Assembly (NCBI RefSeq): GCF_000422425.1
Contig: NZ_AULT01000030.1
Location: 1 to 64,000, forward strand
Direction of reading: 5' to 3'
Source: Oceanospirillum beijerinckii DSM 7166
GTDB taxonomy: Bacteria > Pseudomonadota > Gammaproteobacteria > Pseudomonadales > Halomonadaceae
Length of the DNA: 64,000 nt
Of the stretch, positions 37,115 to 45,037 are shown piece after piece. Numbering within the stretch: position 1 is the first letter of the stretch; each line of letters opens with the position of its first letter. The notes under the pieces were generated by a model that was given only the letters and a program-made list of their open reading frames with translations, did no database searches and was not told the origin of the DNA. The translations under genes were made by a program, and so were the position numbers.

Positions 37115-37160
37115 AGGCTGGAGGCTGGAGGCTGGAGGCTGGAGGCTGGAGGCTGGAGGC
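37114..37160 (+). repeat. 7-bp tandem repeat (GAGGCTG)n
   Basis: GAGGCTG is repeated about 6.7 times without any error from the last base of the cyclase stop codon to 37160. It is a candidate hypervariable locus. Because it lies outside the coding frame, copy number would not change the protein. Confidence 0.95.
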
Positions 37161-37416
37161 TTATAAAGCCTAAAATCAGAAGCACTGCCGCAAGAACAAG
37201 CAACAAGAAAGCGAATAAGCAGAGGATCATTAACTTCTGTGAATAACGTTTACTCCATCTCCCTGTGGATAAAACAGCCCAACTAAAAAACAATCAGGTC
37301 GGTGACTGCCCCTATTCCCTTATTACAGAGAGAATATATCCACAGTCACCGGCCTGAGTCTTATTCTGGAAGAAGCGCTGTCCAAGAAGAAGCATGACCC
37401 TAAAGGACCTGTTGCC
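37161..37416. other. Intergenic region between cyclase and chrA
   Basis: About 256 bases with no gene. An inverted repeat AGGTCGGTGACTG (37296-37308) and CAGTCACCGGCCT (37343-37355) pairs over 13 positions with one G-T wobble and a 34-base loop. A DnaA-box-like TGTGGATAA lies at 37264-37272. Confidence 0.5.
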
Positions 37417-38616
37417 TTAGAAAAAGATCATACCGACCATCAGATAAGCGGCCACAATCCATAACAGGGATAACTTCAGCTGTTTTAACACCCAGAATCC
37501 TAACAGCACCAGCGCCATATCGACGCCAGACAACACCCCCGAGCTAAACACGGGCGTATACAACGCCGATAGCAGCAAACCGACTACCGCCGCATTAATC
37601 GCAGCCACAGCCGCCGCCATTTTCGGTTTAGCCGCTAATTGCTCCCAGTGAGGTTGCAGGGCATACATCAGCAATAGACCTGGCGCAAAAACACCGATTG
37701 TCGCAATAAAAGCCCCCGCAATTGGACTCTCTAACCACAGATCAGCCCCCAGGAAAGAAGCCAGAGTAAACATCGGCCCCGGCACCGCCTGTGCCGCCGC
37801 ATAACCAGTCAGAAAGCGATCCTGAGCCATGCTTTCGCCAACCAACTCCTGTAACAGCGGCAGAACCACATGACCACCACCAAACACCAAGCTACCCGCC
37901 TGATAGAAACGACTGAACAGATCCAGGCTTTCCGCGATTGAAGCAAACAAAGGTAAGCCTAATAGCAAAGCAAAAAACAGCCATAACGCACGGGACTTCA
38001 ATACACCGGGTTGATTGGATTGCCCTGCTTGCGAATAAGACGAAGCGACTGACTGCGCCGCCTTAGCAGAGCTTTCAGACATCAGCCGCTGTCTTTGCCA
38101 GATACCAAAACCCGCTGCAACAATCAGCGGCACAATCTGGCTACCAATGCCCGGTAGCATCAACAACACAACCGCCGTTAAAACCGCAATTGCCATCGTC
38201 CATTGGTTGTTACAGAAATTGCGATACATCCCCAGGCAGGCATCCGCGACCACCACGACAGCCAACAACTTAAGACCATGAATCGCACCGTTTAACAGAC
38301 CGGTATCCGTATGCTGCAACGTCAACGTCGCCAACAGGGTTAACAAGACAAAAGACGGCAGGGTAAAACCAGTAAACGCCGCTAAACCACCCAACCAACC
38401 GGCACGATTGACACCAATCGCAAACCCCACCTGACTGGAGCCCGGCCCTGGTAGAAACTGGCTTAACGCCACCAAACGGGCATAAGCATCGTCATCTAAC
38501 CACTTCAGCTTTTCCACAAAGGTGGTACGAAAATAACCGATATGAGCCGCAGGCCCACCAAAACTGACACAACCCAGCAGTAAAAAACGCCAGAAAACTT
38601 CAATGGCTGGTTTCAT
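37417..38616 (-). CDS. chrA: Chromate transporter, long-chain ChrA type
   Basis: A 399-residue membrane protein of the CHR family with two homologous halves. The first half begins FLLLGCVSFGGPAAHIGYFR and FLPGPGSSQVGFAIG. The second has GGGHVVLPLLQ and VPGPMFTLASFLG, the repeated family motifs. About ten membrane helices are expected. The family moves chromate out of the cell and protects against it; a sulfate-related role has been proposed for some members. GGAGAGCAA precedes the ATG. It is a single gene divergent from the toxin-antitoxin pair. Confidence 0.9.
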   Translation of the reverse strand: MKPAIEVFWRFLLLGCVSFGGPAAHIGYFRTTFVEKLKWLDDDAYARLVALSQFLPGPGSSQVGFAIGVNRAGWLGGLAAFTGFTLPSFVLLTLLATLTLQHTDTGLLNGAIHGLKLLAVVVVADACLGMYRNFCNNQWTMAIAVLTAVVLLMLPGIGSQIVPLIVAAGFGIWQRQRLMSESSAKAAQSVASSYSQAGQSNQPGVLKSRALWLFFALLLGLPLFASIAESLDLFSRFYQAGSLVFGGGHVVLPLLQELVGESMAQDRFLTGYAAAQAVPGPMFTLASFLGADLWLESPIAGAFIATIGVFAPGLLLMYALQPHWEQLAAKPKMAAAVAAINAAVVGLLLSALYTPVFSSGVLSGVDMALVLLGFWVLKQLKLSLLWIVAAYLMVGMIFF

Positions 38617-38779
38617 TTGCTCTCCATTTTTTCGATGAAATTACGCATGCTCAGTCTATAAATAACGAAGCGCCTATCCTTATCAGGTTGAGATTTCATT
38701 TTTATGGCATTAGATCTTATCTATAGCCGTCGGCTAATCGAAATCTTTTTCTGGCTGAATACCCAAGCCTAATTTAATA

Positions 38780-38798
38780 TGTACGGAATTACCGTACA
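38780..38798 (+). promoter_or_regulatory. YefM-type operator overlapping the -10 box of the toxin-antitoxin operon
   Basis: Inverted arms TGTACGG and CCGTACA with AATTA between. The first T ends a TAATAT -10-like box (38775-38780). YefM-family antitoxins bind TGTACA-cored sites in their own promoters, so this is the likely autoregulatory operator. A very similar site lies at 48890-48906. Confidence 0.7.
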
Positions 38799-38813
38799 TC
38801 ACGAGAGTGTAAA

Positions 38814-39086
38814 ATGGACAGTGTCAGTGTTAACAAGTTTCGCGATAATCTGAAAAGCTACATTGAAACTGTAGTTCAGGACCATCAGCCCTTAAAAGTA
38901 TCCCGCCGCTCTGGTGAGGATTTTGTGGTGATTAGCGCTGAAGATTGGGAACGGGAACAGGAAACGCTATATGTGCTGCAAAATCAGGCACTGATGAAAC
39001 AGATTGCTGAATCCATGGAAACCCATCAGCAACACAAGGGGCATCAACCTTCCAAGGAGGAACTGGATGAGATCCTTAATCTTTGA
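38814..39086 (+). CDS. yefM: YefM/Phd-family antitoxin
   Basis: A 90-residue antitoxin. The N-terminal Phd/YefM DNA-binding part (about 1-60) includes KFRDNLKSYIETVV and FVVISAEDWEREQET. The C-terminal acidic tail (about 61-90) normally wraps the toxin. It represses its own promoter through the palindrome just upstream and does so more tightly together with YoeB. Its end overlaps the toxin gene by 20 bases, the usual coupled arrangement. The pair is one of at least two toxin-antitoxin systems in the window. Confidence 0.9.
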   Translation: MDSVSVNKFRDNLKSYIETVVQDHQPLKVSRRSGEDFVVISAEDWEREQETLYVLQNQALMKQIAESMETHQQHKGHQPSKEELDEILNL

Positions 39087-39339
39087 AGGGAGTACTTGGC
39101 AGGTATACGAAGAGCTTCGTAATAGAGATAAGCAACTGCATAAAGCCCTATGTCGCATTTTGAAGGAACTACTCAGGGCAGATCCGACTCAGGGTATCGG
39201 CAAACCTGAGGCCTTAAGACACAACCTCTCAGGCTTCTGGTCCCGGCGTATCAGCCAGAAGGATCGCTTGATCTATAAATTCGATGATCACTATATCTAT
39301 ATTTTTGCCATCGGTGGTCATTACGAGCAGTTTAAATAG
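39067..39339 (+). CDS. yoeB: Toxin YoeB (Txe/YoeB-family mRNA interferase)
   Basis: A 90-residue RelE-superfamily toxin that cuts mRNA on the ribosome. The start MRSLIFEGSTW is preceded by AAGGAGGAACTGG inside the antitoxin gene. Expected catalytic residues are visible: Glu48 (KPEAL), Arg67 (DRLIY), His85 and Tyr86 (GHYEQF), the same spacing as E. coli YoeB. Translation is coupled to yefM by overlap, which keeps antitoxin ahead of toxin. A terminator follows at 39372-39403. Confidence 0.93.
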   Translation: MRSLIFEGSTWQVYEELRNRDKQLHKALCRILKELLRADPTQGIGKPEALRHNLSGFWSRRISQKDRLIYKFDDHYIYIFAIGGHYEQFK

Positions 39340-39371
39340 TCCTCTTCACGTCATTCTCATCTTTTAGTACG

Positions 39372-39403
39372 AAAAAAACCCGCATATCGCTATGCGGGTT
39401 TTT
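39372..39403. terminator. Terminator after yoeB
   Basis: ACCCGCATA (39378-39386) and TATGCGGGT (39391-39399) pair around a TCGC loop, with A- and T-runs on both sides. Confidence 0.92.
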
Positions 39404-39414
39404 CTTGGATCAAC

Positions 39415-39557
39415 TAATACCATTCCCGATAAGTTTCTTGATATCAAAGTAGGTTGGATAAACGAAGCGCCATCCAACATTTGCTCCGGTATCGGATGAT
39501 TGTCGGAAGGCGCCTTGCGGCTTTTCCGACCTACAACGACTTATCTGGTTTGGTATA
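39415..39557 (+). repeat. Dispersed ~140-bp inverted-repeat element, copy 2
   Basis: Starts TAATACCATTCCCGATAAGT and ends TATCTGGTTTGGTATAA. It is very similar to copy 1 and in the same orientation. It lies between the convergent yoeB and fba genes. Confidence 0.92.
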
Positions 39558-39570
39558 ACAGTAAAACGGA

Positions 39571-40635
39571 TTATTTTACTTTAGGGTCCAGTTCGCCAGT
39601 GGCGTAACGGGCGAACATATCGTCCAGAGATACTGCACGGATCTTGCTTGCATTACCCGCTGTACCGAACGCTTCATAACGATCCACACAGATCTGAACC
39701 ATCGCATCCATAGACGCTTTGAAGTATTTACGCGGATCAAACTCAGATGGGTTTTCCGCCAGGAAACGACGAATCGCACCGGTAGAAGCCAGACGCAGAT
39801 CCGTATCGATGTTTACTTTACGCACACCGTGCTTGATACCTTCAACGATCTCTTCAACCGGTACACCGTAAGTTTCCGGGATCTCACCGCCAAACTCGTT
39901 GATTACTGCCAGCCACTCCTGAGGTACAGAAGAGGAACCGTGCATCACCAGGTGAGTATCCGGGATACGGGCATGAATCTCTTTGATGCGGTCGATTCGC
40001 AGTACATCACCCGTCGGCTTCTTGGTGAACTTGTACGCACCGTGAGAAGTACCGATAGCGATTGCCAGTGCATCAACACCGGTTTTCTTAACGAAGTCAG
40101 CGGCTTCTTCAGGATCAGTCAGCATCTGGTCCATATCCAGAGTGCCTTCTGCGCCAACACCGTCTTCTTCACCGGCCTGACCGGTTTCCAGAGACCCCAG
40201 ACAACCCAGCTCACCCTCTACAGAAACACCACACGCGTGTGCCATGTCTACAGTACGACGGGTTACGTCTACGTTGTACTCGTAAGACGCAGGTGTTTTA
40301 CCGTCGTCCATCAGGGAACCGTCCATCATTACGGAGCTGAAGCCCAGTTGGATAGAACGCTGACATACCGCTGGGCTGGTGCCGTGATCCTGGTGCATAC
40401 ACACAGGAATGTGCGGGAATTCTTCAATTGCTGCCAAAATCAGGTGGCGCAGGAAAGGAGCACCGGCGTATTTGCGTGCGCCAGCAGAGGCTTGCACGAT
40501 AACAGGCGAGTCAGTTTTATCCGCAGCGATCATAATCGCGCGCATCTGCTCAAGGTTATTTACGTTAAAAGCCGGTACGCCGTAACCAAACTCTGCAGCG
40601 TGGTCCAGCATCTGACGCATACTGATTAAAGCCAT
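39571..40635 (-). CDS. fba: Fructose-1,6-bisphosphate aldolase, class II
   Basis: A 354-residue zinc aldolase of the Calvin-cycle-subtype (CbbA/Fba) family used in gluconeogenesis and glycolysis. [19 protein letters not shown] is the usual start and AAGGATATTGATC its ribosome binding site. The zinc site is visible in [24 protein letters not shown] and [15 protein letters not shown] near residue 275 contacts the substrate phosphate. It is downstream of pgk on the same strand, about 210 bases away, across a terminator-like hairpin. Codons are those of a highly expressed gene. Confidence 0.96.
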   Translation of the reverse strand: MALISMRQMLDHAAEFGYGVPAFNVNNLEQMRAIMIAADKTDSPVIVQASAGARKYAGAPFLRHLILAAIEEFPHIPVCMHQDHGTSPAVCQRSIQLGFSSVMMDGSLMDDGKTPASYEYNVDVTRRTVDMAHACGVSVEGELGCLGSLETGQAGEEDGVGAEGTLDMDQMLTDPEEAADFVKKTGVDALAIAIGTSHGAYKFTKKPTGDVLRIDRIKEIHARIPDTHLVMHGSSSVPQEWLAVINEFGGEIPETYGVPVEEIVEGIKHGVRKVNIDTDLRLASTGAIRRFLAENPSEFDPRKYFKASMDAMVQICVDRYEAFGTAGNASKIRAVSLDDMFARYATGELDPKVK

Positions 40636-40768
40636 GATCAATATCCTTGGTTAAATCGTAAGATTCGATTTTGGATGTATGAAATAAGTTTCAGTACCCG
40701 GTGTCAGTCTCGTCAGCTCAGAAAAAAACTAAACTGATGACCTGCTACCCAGTCCTGGAAAATAAGTC

Positions 40769-40794
40769 CGGCAAGACTAGCGTTAGCCTTGCCG
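40769..40794 (-). terminator. Hairpin between pgk and fba
   Basis: CGGCAAG (40769-40775) and CTTGCCG (40788-40794) pair, with ACTAG/TTAGC inside. In the minus direction ACTTATTTTCC follows, so partial termination after pgk is likely. Confidence 0.5.
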
Positions 40795-40847
40795 TATCTC
40801 AACTGTTTTCTGACAGTTGTCGTAGTACCCGACTGTTAAACAGGGGA

Positions 40848-42056
40848 TTAATCGCAGCAACCGCTGCCACAGCAAGTATCAACGTCGTCTGCTACCAGTT
40901 TAGCAGCTTGTTCCAGCGCGACGACTGCTGGCAGTTTTTTACCTTCCACGTATTCCAGGAAAGCACCGCCACCGGTAGAGATATAAGAGACTTTATCTTC
41001 GATATCATATTTGCCAATCGCGGCCAGCGTGTCGCCACCACCGGCAATAGAGAAGCCTTCGCTTTCAGCAATGGCCAGAGACAGAGTCTTGGTGCCTTCG
41101 CCAAACTGATCGATCTCAAAAACACCCACAGGGCCGTTCCACAGAATGGTCTTGGCTTCTTTCAGTTGTGCCGCCAGTTGCGCCGCTGTTTCAGGACCGA
41201 TATCCAGAATCATCTCATCGTCAGCAACTTCATCCACTTTTTTCACAACGGCTTCAGCATTTTCACTGAACTCTTTCGCAACAACCACGTCAACCGGAAC
41301 AGGGATTGAGGTCTTTTCCATCAGGCTCTTGGCAATCGGAATCAGATCCGCTTCATACAGGGATTTACCCACATTGTAGCCTGCCGCTGCGATAAAGGTG
41401 TTCGCGATACCACCACCCACGATCAGGTTGTCGCACTTATCAGACAATGCGTACAGCACTTCCAGTTTCGTGGAAACTTTGGAACCACCCACGATAGCCG
41501 CCATTGGCTTGGCCGGTGCGGCCAGGGCTTTTTCCAGTGCATCCAGCTCATTGGCCAGCAGAGGACCGGCACAGGCAACCGGAGCAAAACGTGCGACACC
41601 ATGCGTAGACGCCTGGGCACGGTGCGCCGTACCAAAGGCATCCATCACGAAAACATCACACAGAGACGCATAAGCACGGGACAGTTCGTCTTCGTCTTTC
41701 TTCTCGCCTTTGTTGAAACGTACGTTTTCCAGAATGACCAGTTCACCGTCCGCCACTTCCAGACCGCTCAGGTAATCTTTCTCCAGACGTACTTCACGAC
41801 CCAGCAGTTCAGCGATATGATTCGCCACAGGTGCCAGAGAGAACTCCTCGGCGTATTCACCTTCCGTTGGACGGCCCAGGTGAGACATCACCAGCACTTT
41901 AGCACCGGCATTCAGCGCCAGTTCAATCGTAGGCAGAGAAGCACGGATACGTGCATCAGAAGTTACCTTACCGTCTTTAACCGGTACGTTCAGATCTTCA
42001 CGAATCAGGACGCGTTTACCGGCCAGTTGCAGGTCAGTCATTTTCAATACGGACAT
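40848..42056 (-). CDS. pgk: Phosphoglycerate kinase with Cys-rich C-terminal tail
   Basis: A 402-residue enzyme that moves phosphate between 1,3-bisphosphoglycerate and ADP. AGGAATTATCCC precedes the start. Family motifs are complete: [55 protein letters not shown] and [17 protein letters not shown]. After the normal end comes an extra tail with the sequence CCGSGCCD, so four Cys lie in the last seven residues. The tail is unusual for the family and could bind metal or act in redox regulation, but this is inference. It follows epd on the same strand with about 70 bases gap. Confidence 0.96.
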   Translation of the reverse strand: MSVLKMTDLQLAGKRVLIREDLNVPVKDGKVTSDARIRASLPTIELALNAGAKVLVMSHLGRPTEGEYAEEFSLAPVANHIAELLGREVRLEKDYLSGLEVADGELVILENVRFNKGEKKDEDELSRAYASLCDVFVMDAFGTAHRAQASTHGVARFAPVACAGPLLANELDALEKALAAPAKPMAAIVGGSKVSTKLEVLYALSDKCDNLIVGGGIANTFIAAAGYNVGKSLYEADLIPIAKSLMEKTSIPVPVDVVVAKEFSENAEAVVKKVDEVADDEMILDIGPETAAQLAAQLKEAKTILWNGPVGVFEIDQFGEGTKTLSLAIAESEGFSIAGGGDTLAAIGKYDIEDKVSYISTGGGAFLEYVEGKKLPAVVALEQAAKLVADDVDTCCGSGCCD

Positions 42057-42125
42057 GGGATAATTCCTACCGTTTCAGTTACAAGGATAAAAATGCAATA
42101 CGTTGTCAGGCGCAGTTTTTTGCCG

Positions 42126-43160
42126 TTACCGGGTTTGCCTTAACCAGGACAGAGCCACATCCACCATACGATTGGCGTAGCCCCACTCGTTATCAAACCA
42201 GCACAAAAGTTTCACCATACGCTTACCGGAGACCCGGGTCTGAGTACCATCCACAATGCCTGAGCGCGGATCATGGTTGAAGTCTACCGAGGCATGGGGC
42301 TCTTCGGTATAGCCCAATAGCCCAAATAATGGCCCTTTCGCCGCCTCAGACAGGATCTGATTGGTCTGCTCCGCACTGGCATCGGTGTTCACACACAGGG
42401 TCATATCCATCGCCGATACATTCAACGTCGGCACCCGCAGATGAAGGGATTCAAACTTGCCTGACAGATGAGGCAACAAACGATCAATCCCCTTTGGCAG
42501 ACCAGTATCTACCGGCACAATCGAACTCATCGCGGCGCGGGTCAAACGCAGATCGGTCTGGTGATAAGCATCAATCACCGGCTGATCATTCATCGCAGAA
42601 TGAATCGTCGTGGTAACCCCGTGAGCAATACCAAAGTGATCATCGATCAGCTTTAAAATAGGGATCACACAGTTTGTCGTACAGGACGCACTGGAAATAA
42701 TGGTATGTTCGGACCTGAGTTCATGCTGATTCAGACCATAAACAATAGTGGCATCCACATCCGCTTCTGCAGGCTGGGAAAACAGCAGACGCTTAGCACC
42801 GGAATCCAGATGCTGCTGCGCAGATGCACGGTCTTTGAAAGAGCCCGAGCACTCCATCACCAGATCAATACCCAGCTCGCCCCAGGGCAGCAAAGACGCA
42901 TCCGGTTGACTCAACACCTGTATAGGCCGACCTGCAACCACCAGTTCAGTTTCAGTCTGGCTGACTTCAGCAGGAAAGCGCCCATGGGTGGAATCATAAC
43001 GGGTCAGGTAGGTAATCGTATCCAGATCAGATAGCTCGTTTAACGCCACGACCTGGAGATCGGAGCAATCGGAACGTTCAGCACAGGCCCGCAGGACACA
43101 CTGCCCGATACGGCCATAACCATTAATTGCCAGCTTGTATATACCCAAAGGATGCGCCAC
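42126..43160 (-). CDS. epd: Erythrose-4-phosphate dehydrogenase (GAPDH family)
   Basis: A 344-residue NAD-dependent dehydrogenase. The start is GTG at 43160, with an in-frame stop just upstream and only GGA close by. Catalytic Cys160 lies in SASCTTN, and the NAD motif is INGYGRIG. IHSAMNDQPVIDAYHQTDLR and SVDFNHDPRSGIVDGTQTR are closer to Epd than to GapA. It oxidises erythrose-4-phosphate to 4-phosphoerythronate on the pyridoxal-5-phosphate route and may have some GAPDH activity. The tkt-epd-pgk-fba order is common in gammaproteobacteria. Here tkt is separated by a 1.9-kb island. Confidence 0.9.
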   Translation of the reverse strand: MAHPLGIYKLAINGYGRIGQCVLRACAERSDCSDLQVVALNELSDLDTITYLTRYDSTHGRFPAEVSQTETELVVAGRPIQVLSQPDASLLPWGELGIDLVMECSGSFKDRASAQQHLDSGAKRLLFSQPAEADVDATIVYGLNQHELRSEHTIISSASCTTNCVIPILKLIDDHFGIAHGVTTTIHSAMNDQPVIDAYHQTDLRLTRAAMSSIVPVDTGLPKGIDRLLPHLSGKFESLHLRVPTLNVSAMDMTLCVNTDASAEQTNQILSEAAKGPLFGLLGYTEEPHASVDFNHDPRSGIVDGTQTRVSGKRMVKLLCWFDNEWGYANRMVDVALSWLRQTR

Positions 43161-43392
43161 TCCGTTAACAAAAAACTAAATCGCAGCGTTACTGATCATC
43201 GGCAGCTATCTTTGCGCCTAATGACCGAAAAATGGAGCGACATTTTCTCCCATCCGACGGCTGGGCGCAAACTTGTGCGACGGAAGTTTCAAGATATTAA
43301 TCCACTGAACTTGTTTCATAGAGATCTAGCGCGGATAGCTCTAAGAGGAAAAAGAGGGTTACTACTGAAGTAACCACCATTAATGTGTCAAA
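43161..43392. other. Leader region of epd and upstream of MNT gene
   Basis: TTTGCGCC (43211-43218) and GGCGCAAA (43264-43271) form an inverted pair enclosing a further GAAAAATG/CATTTTCTC pair, so the epd leader could fold into one long hairpin. GGTTACT (43357-43363) and AGTAACC (43369-43375) form a perfect small palindrome just before the MNT gene. No protein gene is convincing here. Confidence 0.45.
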
Positions 43393-43668
43393 GTGGGGAT
43401 CAAGACCGTGCGTCTAAGTCTGCAACAGACTCAGCAAATTGTTAGCACATTACGCCAACATTTTGGCAATCAAAGCCTGGTTTATCTGTTTGGTTCCCAT
43501 TTGGATGATCAGGCCAGAGGCGGTGATATCGATCTCTATCTGGAACCTGAAACCTCTGATACCAGTCTAATAGCCAAAGCAATGATTAAAGCCAAGGCCG
43601 CGCTTTATCAGCAATTGGCCGAACAGAAGATAGACCTGGTGATTGATCGTAAGGGATGGGGTTGGTAA
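43393..43668 (+). CDS. MNT-type minimal nucleotidyltransferase (orphan antitoxin candidate)
   Basis: A 91-residue nucleotidyltransferase of the MNT type. The site LFGSHLDDQARGGDIDLYL contains the GS pair and the D-x-D metal residues, so the enzyme may be active. A GTG start at 43393 or 43408 is possible; neither has a clear ribosome binding site. MNT proteins commonly act as antitoxins that modify HEPN toxins encoded beside them. No HEPN gene is present. Only a 17-codon frame (43673-43726) follows four bases after the stop, possibly a deleted toxin start. It lies in the accessory island between epd and tkt. Confidence 0.8.
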   Translation: MGIKTVRLSLQQTQQIVSTLRQHFGNQSLVYLFGSHLDDQARGGDIDLYLEPETSDTSLIAKAMIKAKAALYQQLAEQKIDLVIDRKGWGW

Positions 43669-43742
43669 AAGCATGCACTCTAATGATGATGTGAAGACCC
43701 CACCAGCAGGGGTGGATAGGCTATAAGGTCATTTGATTTTCG

Positions 43743-43780
43743 CAAAAAATGCCCATCCTGATAGGGATGGGCATTTTTCG
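43743..43780. terminator. Bidirectional terminator after the MNT gene
   Basis: AAATGCCCATCC (about 43747-43758) pairs with GGGATGGGCATTT (about 43764-43776), with A- and T-runs outside. It separates the MNT gene from the convergent candidate toxin gene. Confidence 0.92.
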
Positions 43781-43833
43781 TATGTCCGAAAGAGGAGGCA
43801 AAGCCAGCAATTCTCTCGACTCACAAATTCATT

Positions 43834-44247
43834 CTAATGCTTGTACAGCGTAAAGTTATGATCAAACCATAAGACATAAAACACATCCCGTACCCGGTAG
43901 CCAACCATAGGGCTCATACCGTTATAACGAAATGCAAGAAAGCTTTCTTCGTCTTCAGTGATAAAAGCGGGGATCGGTGCCTTTATACCACTGCGGGCTA
44001 TCTTCTCAAAACCGAGGCTATGTCGATCAACAGATTTTATCTCCCGCCAAGTAATGCCTCTACGGCGAAATATCGCTTCGGCAAATTGTGCTTTATGTGT
44101 TTGATCGAGAGAGGAAAAGCAGTAATTACCCTGTTGTACTCGTTCTAAAGAGAAGACGGGTGGACGATTATCATAGTTGGGCACATCCAATGCTTTAACT
44201 GAGTGCCCTTGTTTAGGCTGTCTGGCCTTAATCCTTTTTCTGACCAT
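43834..44247 (-). CDS. Candidate toxin of a Panacea toxin-antitoxin pair
   Basis: A 137-residue protein with no recognised family from memory. It has a basic N-terminus (RKRIKARQPKQGHS), a central SVDRHSLGFEKIARSGIK, and ends in alternating hydrophobic strands, FLAFRYNGMSPMVGYRVRDVF then YVLWFDHNFTLYKH. The small size, basic start and ending strands with conserved Arg, Asp and His recall RelE-fold mRNA-cutting toxins, which is a weak inference. The gene follows a Panacea-domain gene by 12 bases on the same strand. In known PanAT systems that position holds the toxin. Being inserted in a conserved metabolic locus also points to an accessory defence or TA module. Confidence 0.6.
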   Translation of the reverse strand: MVRKRIKARQPKQGHSVKALDVPNYDNRPPVFSLERVQQGNYCFSSLDQTHKAQFAEAIFRRRGITWREIKSVDRHSLGFEKIARSGIKAPIPAFITEDEESFLAFRYNGMSPMVGYRVRDVFYVLWFDHNFTLYKH

Positions 44248-44259
44248 ACCCCATATCCG

Positions 44260-44700
44260 TTACTGGATTCGTGTTTTAAAGTATTCCTTAATCTCGTCTG
44301 GGCTTATCACTCCGGCATGAGACTCGTTATTCAGCCAAGGAGACTCTTCATGAGTCATATCACGCAGCTTCCAAGCCGAGTATTGACCAAAAACCTCAAA
44401 GACCTCATCAAGAAGTTCGCGTTGATTATCACTGAATACACACTGATTCAGGCCACTATCACCAGCTAGAGGAATAGGGTTTTTACCAAAACTTTTATAC
44501 TGTTGATAAAGCTCCGGGGTCACAGGACCATGGGTCCAGGCCTCTATCCGCTCTTCAAATAAAGGCTGATCAAAAATAGCCAAGTGGAATCCTTGGGCAT
44601 AATAAACCAGCTTTTGCAGTTTCAGATTAGACAATCCATCGCCTTCATTCATAGCATCACGATGTAGCATATAGTTAGCCACTTCACGAACACTGATCAT
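44260..44700 (-). CDS. Panacea-domain antitoxin (SocA/GepA-like)
   Basis: A 146-residue protein of the Panacea (DUF4065) family. It starts MISVREVANYMLHRD and has the hallmark SNLKLQKLVYYAQGFHL, then IEAWTHGPVTPELYQQY, which are the conserved family segments. GGGAGGTAAGCG gives a strong ribosome binding site. Panacea proteins neutralise many unrelated toxins (PanA antitoxins), and SocA of Caulobacter acts as a protease adaptor. It is the first gene of a two-gene operon with the 137-residue candidate toxin. Confidence 0.88.
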   Translation of the reverse strand: MISVREVANYMLHRDAMNEGDGLSNLKLQKLVYYAQGFHLAIFDQPLFEERIEAWTHGPVTPELYQQYKSFGKNPIPLAGDSGLNQCVFSDNQRELLDEVFEVFGQYSAWKLRDMTHEESPWLNNESHAGVISPDEIKEYFKTRIQ

Positions 44701-44825
44701 CGCTTACCTCCCAAGCTATCCGAAAATCTAAACACTTACCCGTTAGAATATCGGGATCAATCGCAGCAAAACAAGTTGTTTAGCCAGAATAAAGCTCTAA
44801 GAGTCTACTATTAAGTATATCCAAT

Positions 44826-44968
44826 TAATACCAATCCAGATAAGTTGTTGTAGGTTGGAAAAGACGCAAGGCACCTTCCGACAATAGCCATATATCGAAG
44901 TCACTGTCGGATGGCGCTTCGCTTATCCAACCTACTCTGATATCAAGAAACTTATCGGGAGTGGTATA
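44826..44968 (-). repeat. Dispersed ~140-bp inverted-repeat element, copy 3 (inverted)
   Basis: Left end TAATACCAATCCAGATAAGT, right end ACTTATCGGGAGTGGTATAA. It has the opposite internal order to the other copies, i.e. lies in reverse orientation. It lies at the tkt side of the accessory island, downstream of tkt. Confidence 0.92.
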
Positions 44969-44971
44969 AGC

Positions 44972-45004
44972 AAAAAAGGCAGACCAAATGGCCTGCCCTT
45001 TTTG
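44972..45004 (-). terminator. Terminator of tkt
   Basis: In the minus direction GGCAG-G-CC and GG-T-CTGCC pair around ATTT, followed by a T-run. It ends tkt just before the repeat element. Confidence 0.75.
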
Positions 45005-45037
45005 TGAATGCTTGGCAGATGCTAACGACCGATTAAA

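Larger units (their letters stand above)
44701..45037. other. Region between antitoxin gene and tkt
   Basis: Holds the third copy of the dispersed repeat (44826-44968) and the tkt terminator (44972-45004). The remaining 120 bases carry the promoter region of the Panacea operon, with no clear boxes. Confidence 0.6.

Noticed and set aside
3666-37272. Perfect DnaA-box sequences (TTATCCACA) at 3666, 6579, 33439 and 37264
   Set aside because: They are far apart, one lies inside a gene, and no cluster, AT-rich unwinding region or dnaA/dnaN/gyrB gene is near. Not an origin.
37111-37293. 60-codon minus-strand frame ending in repeated LQPPASS
   Set aside because: It only exists because the GAGGCTG tandem repeat is free of stops, and it overlaps the cyclase stop. 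No start signal.
43152-43373. 73-codon frame overlapping the start of epd
   Set aside because: Overlaps epd on the other strand and the leader hairpins, with no start signal. Composition fits noncoding DNA.
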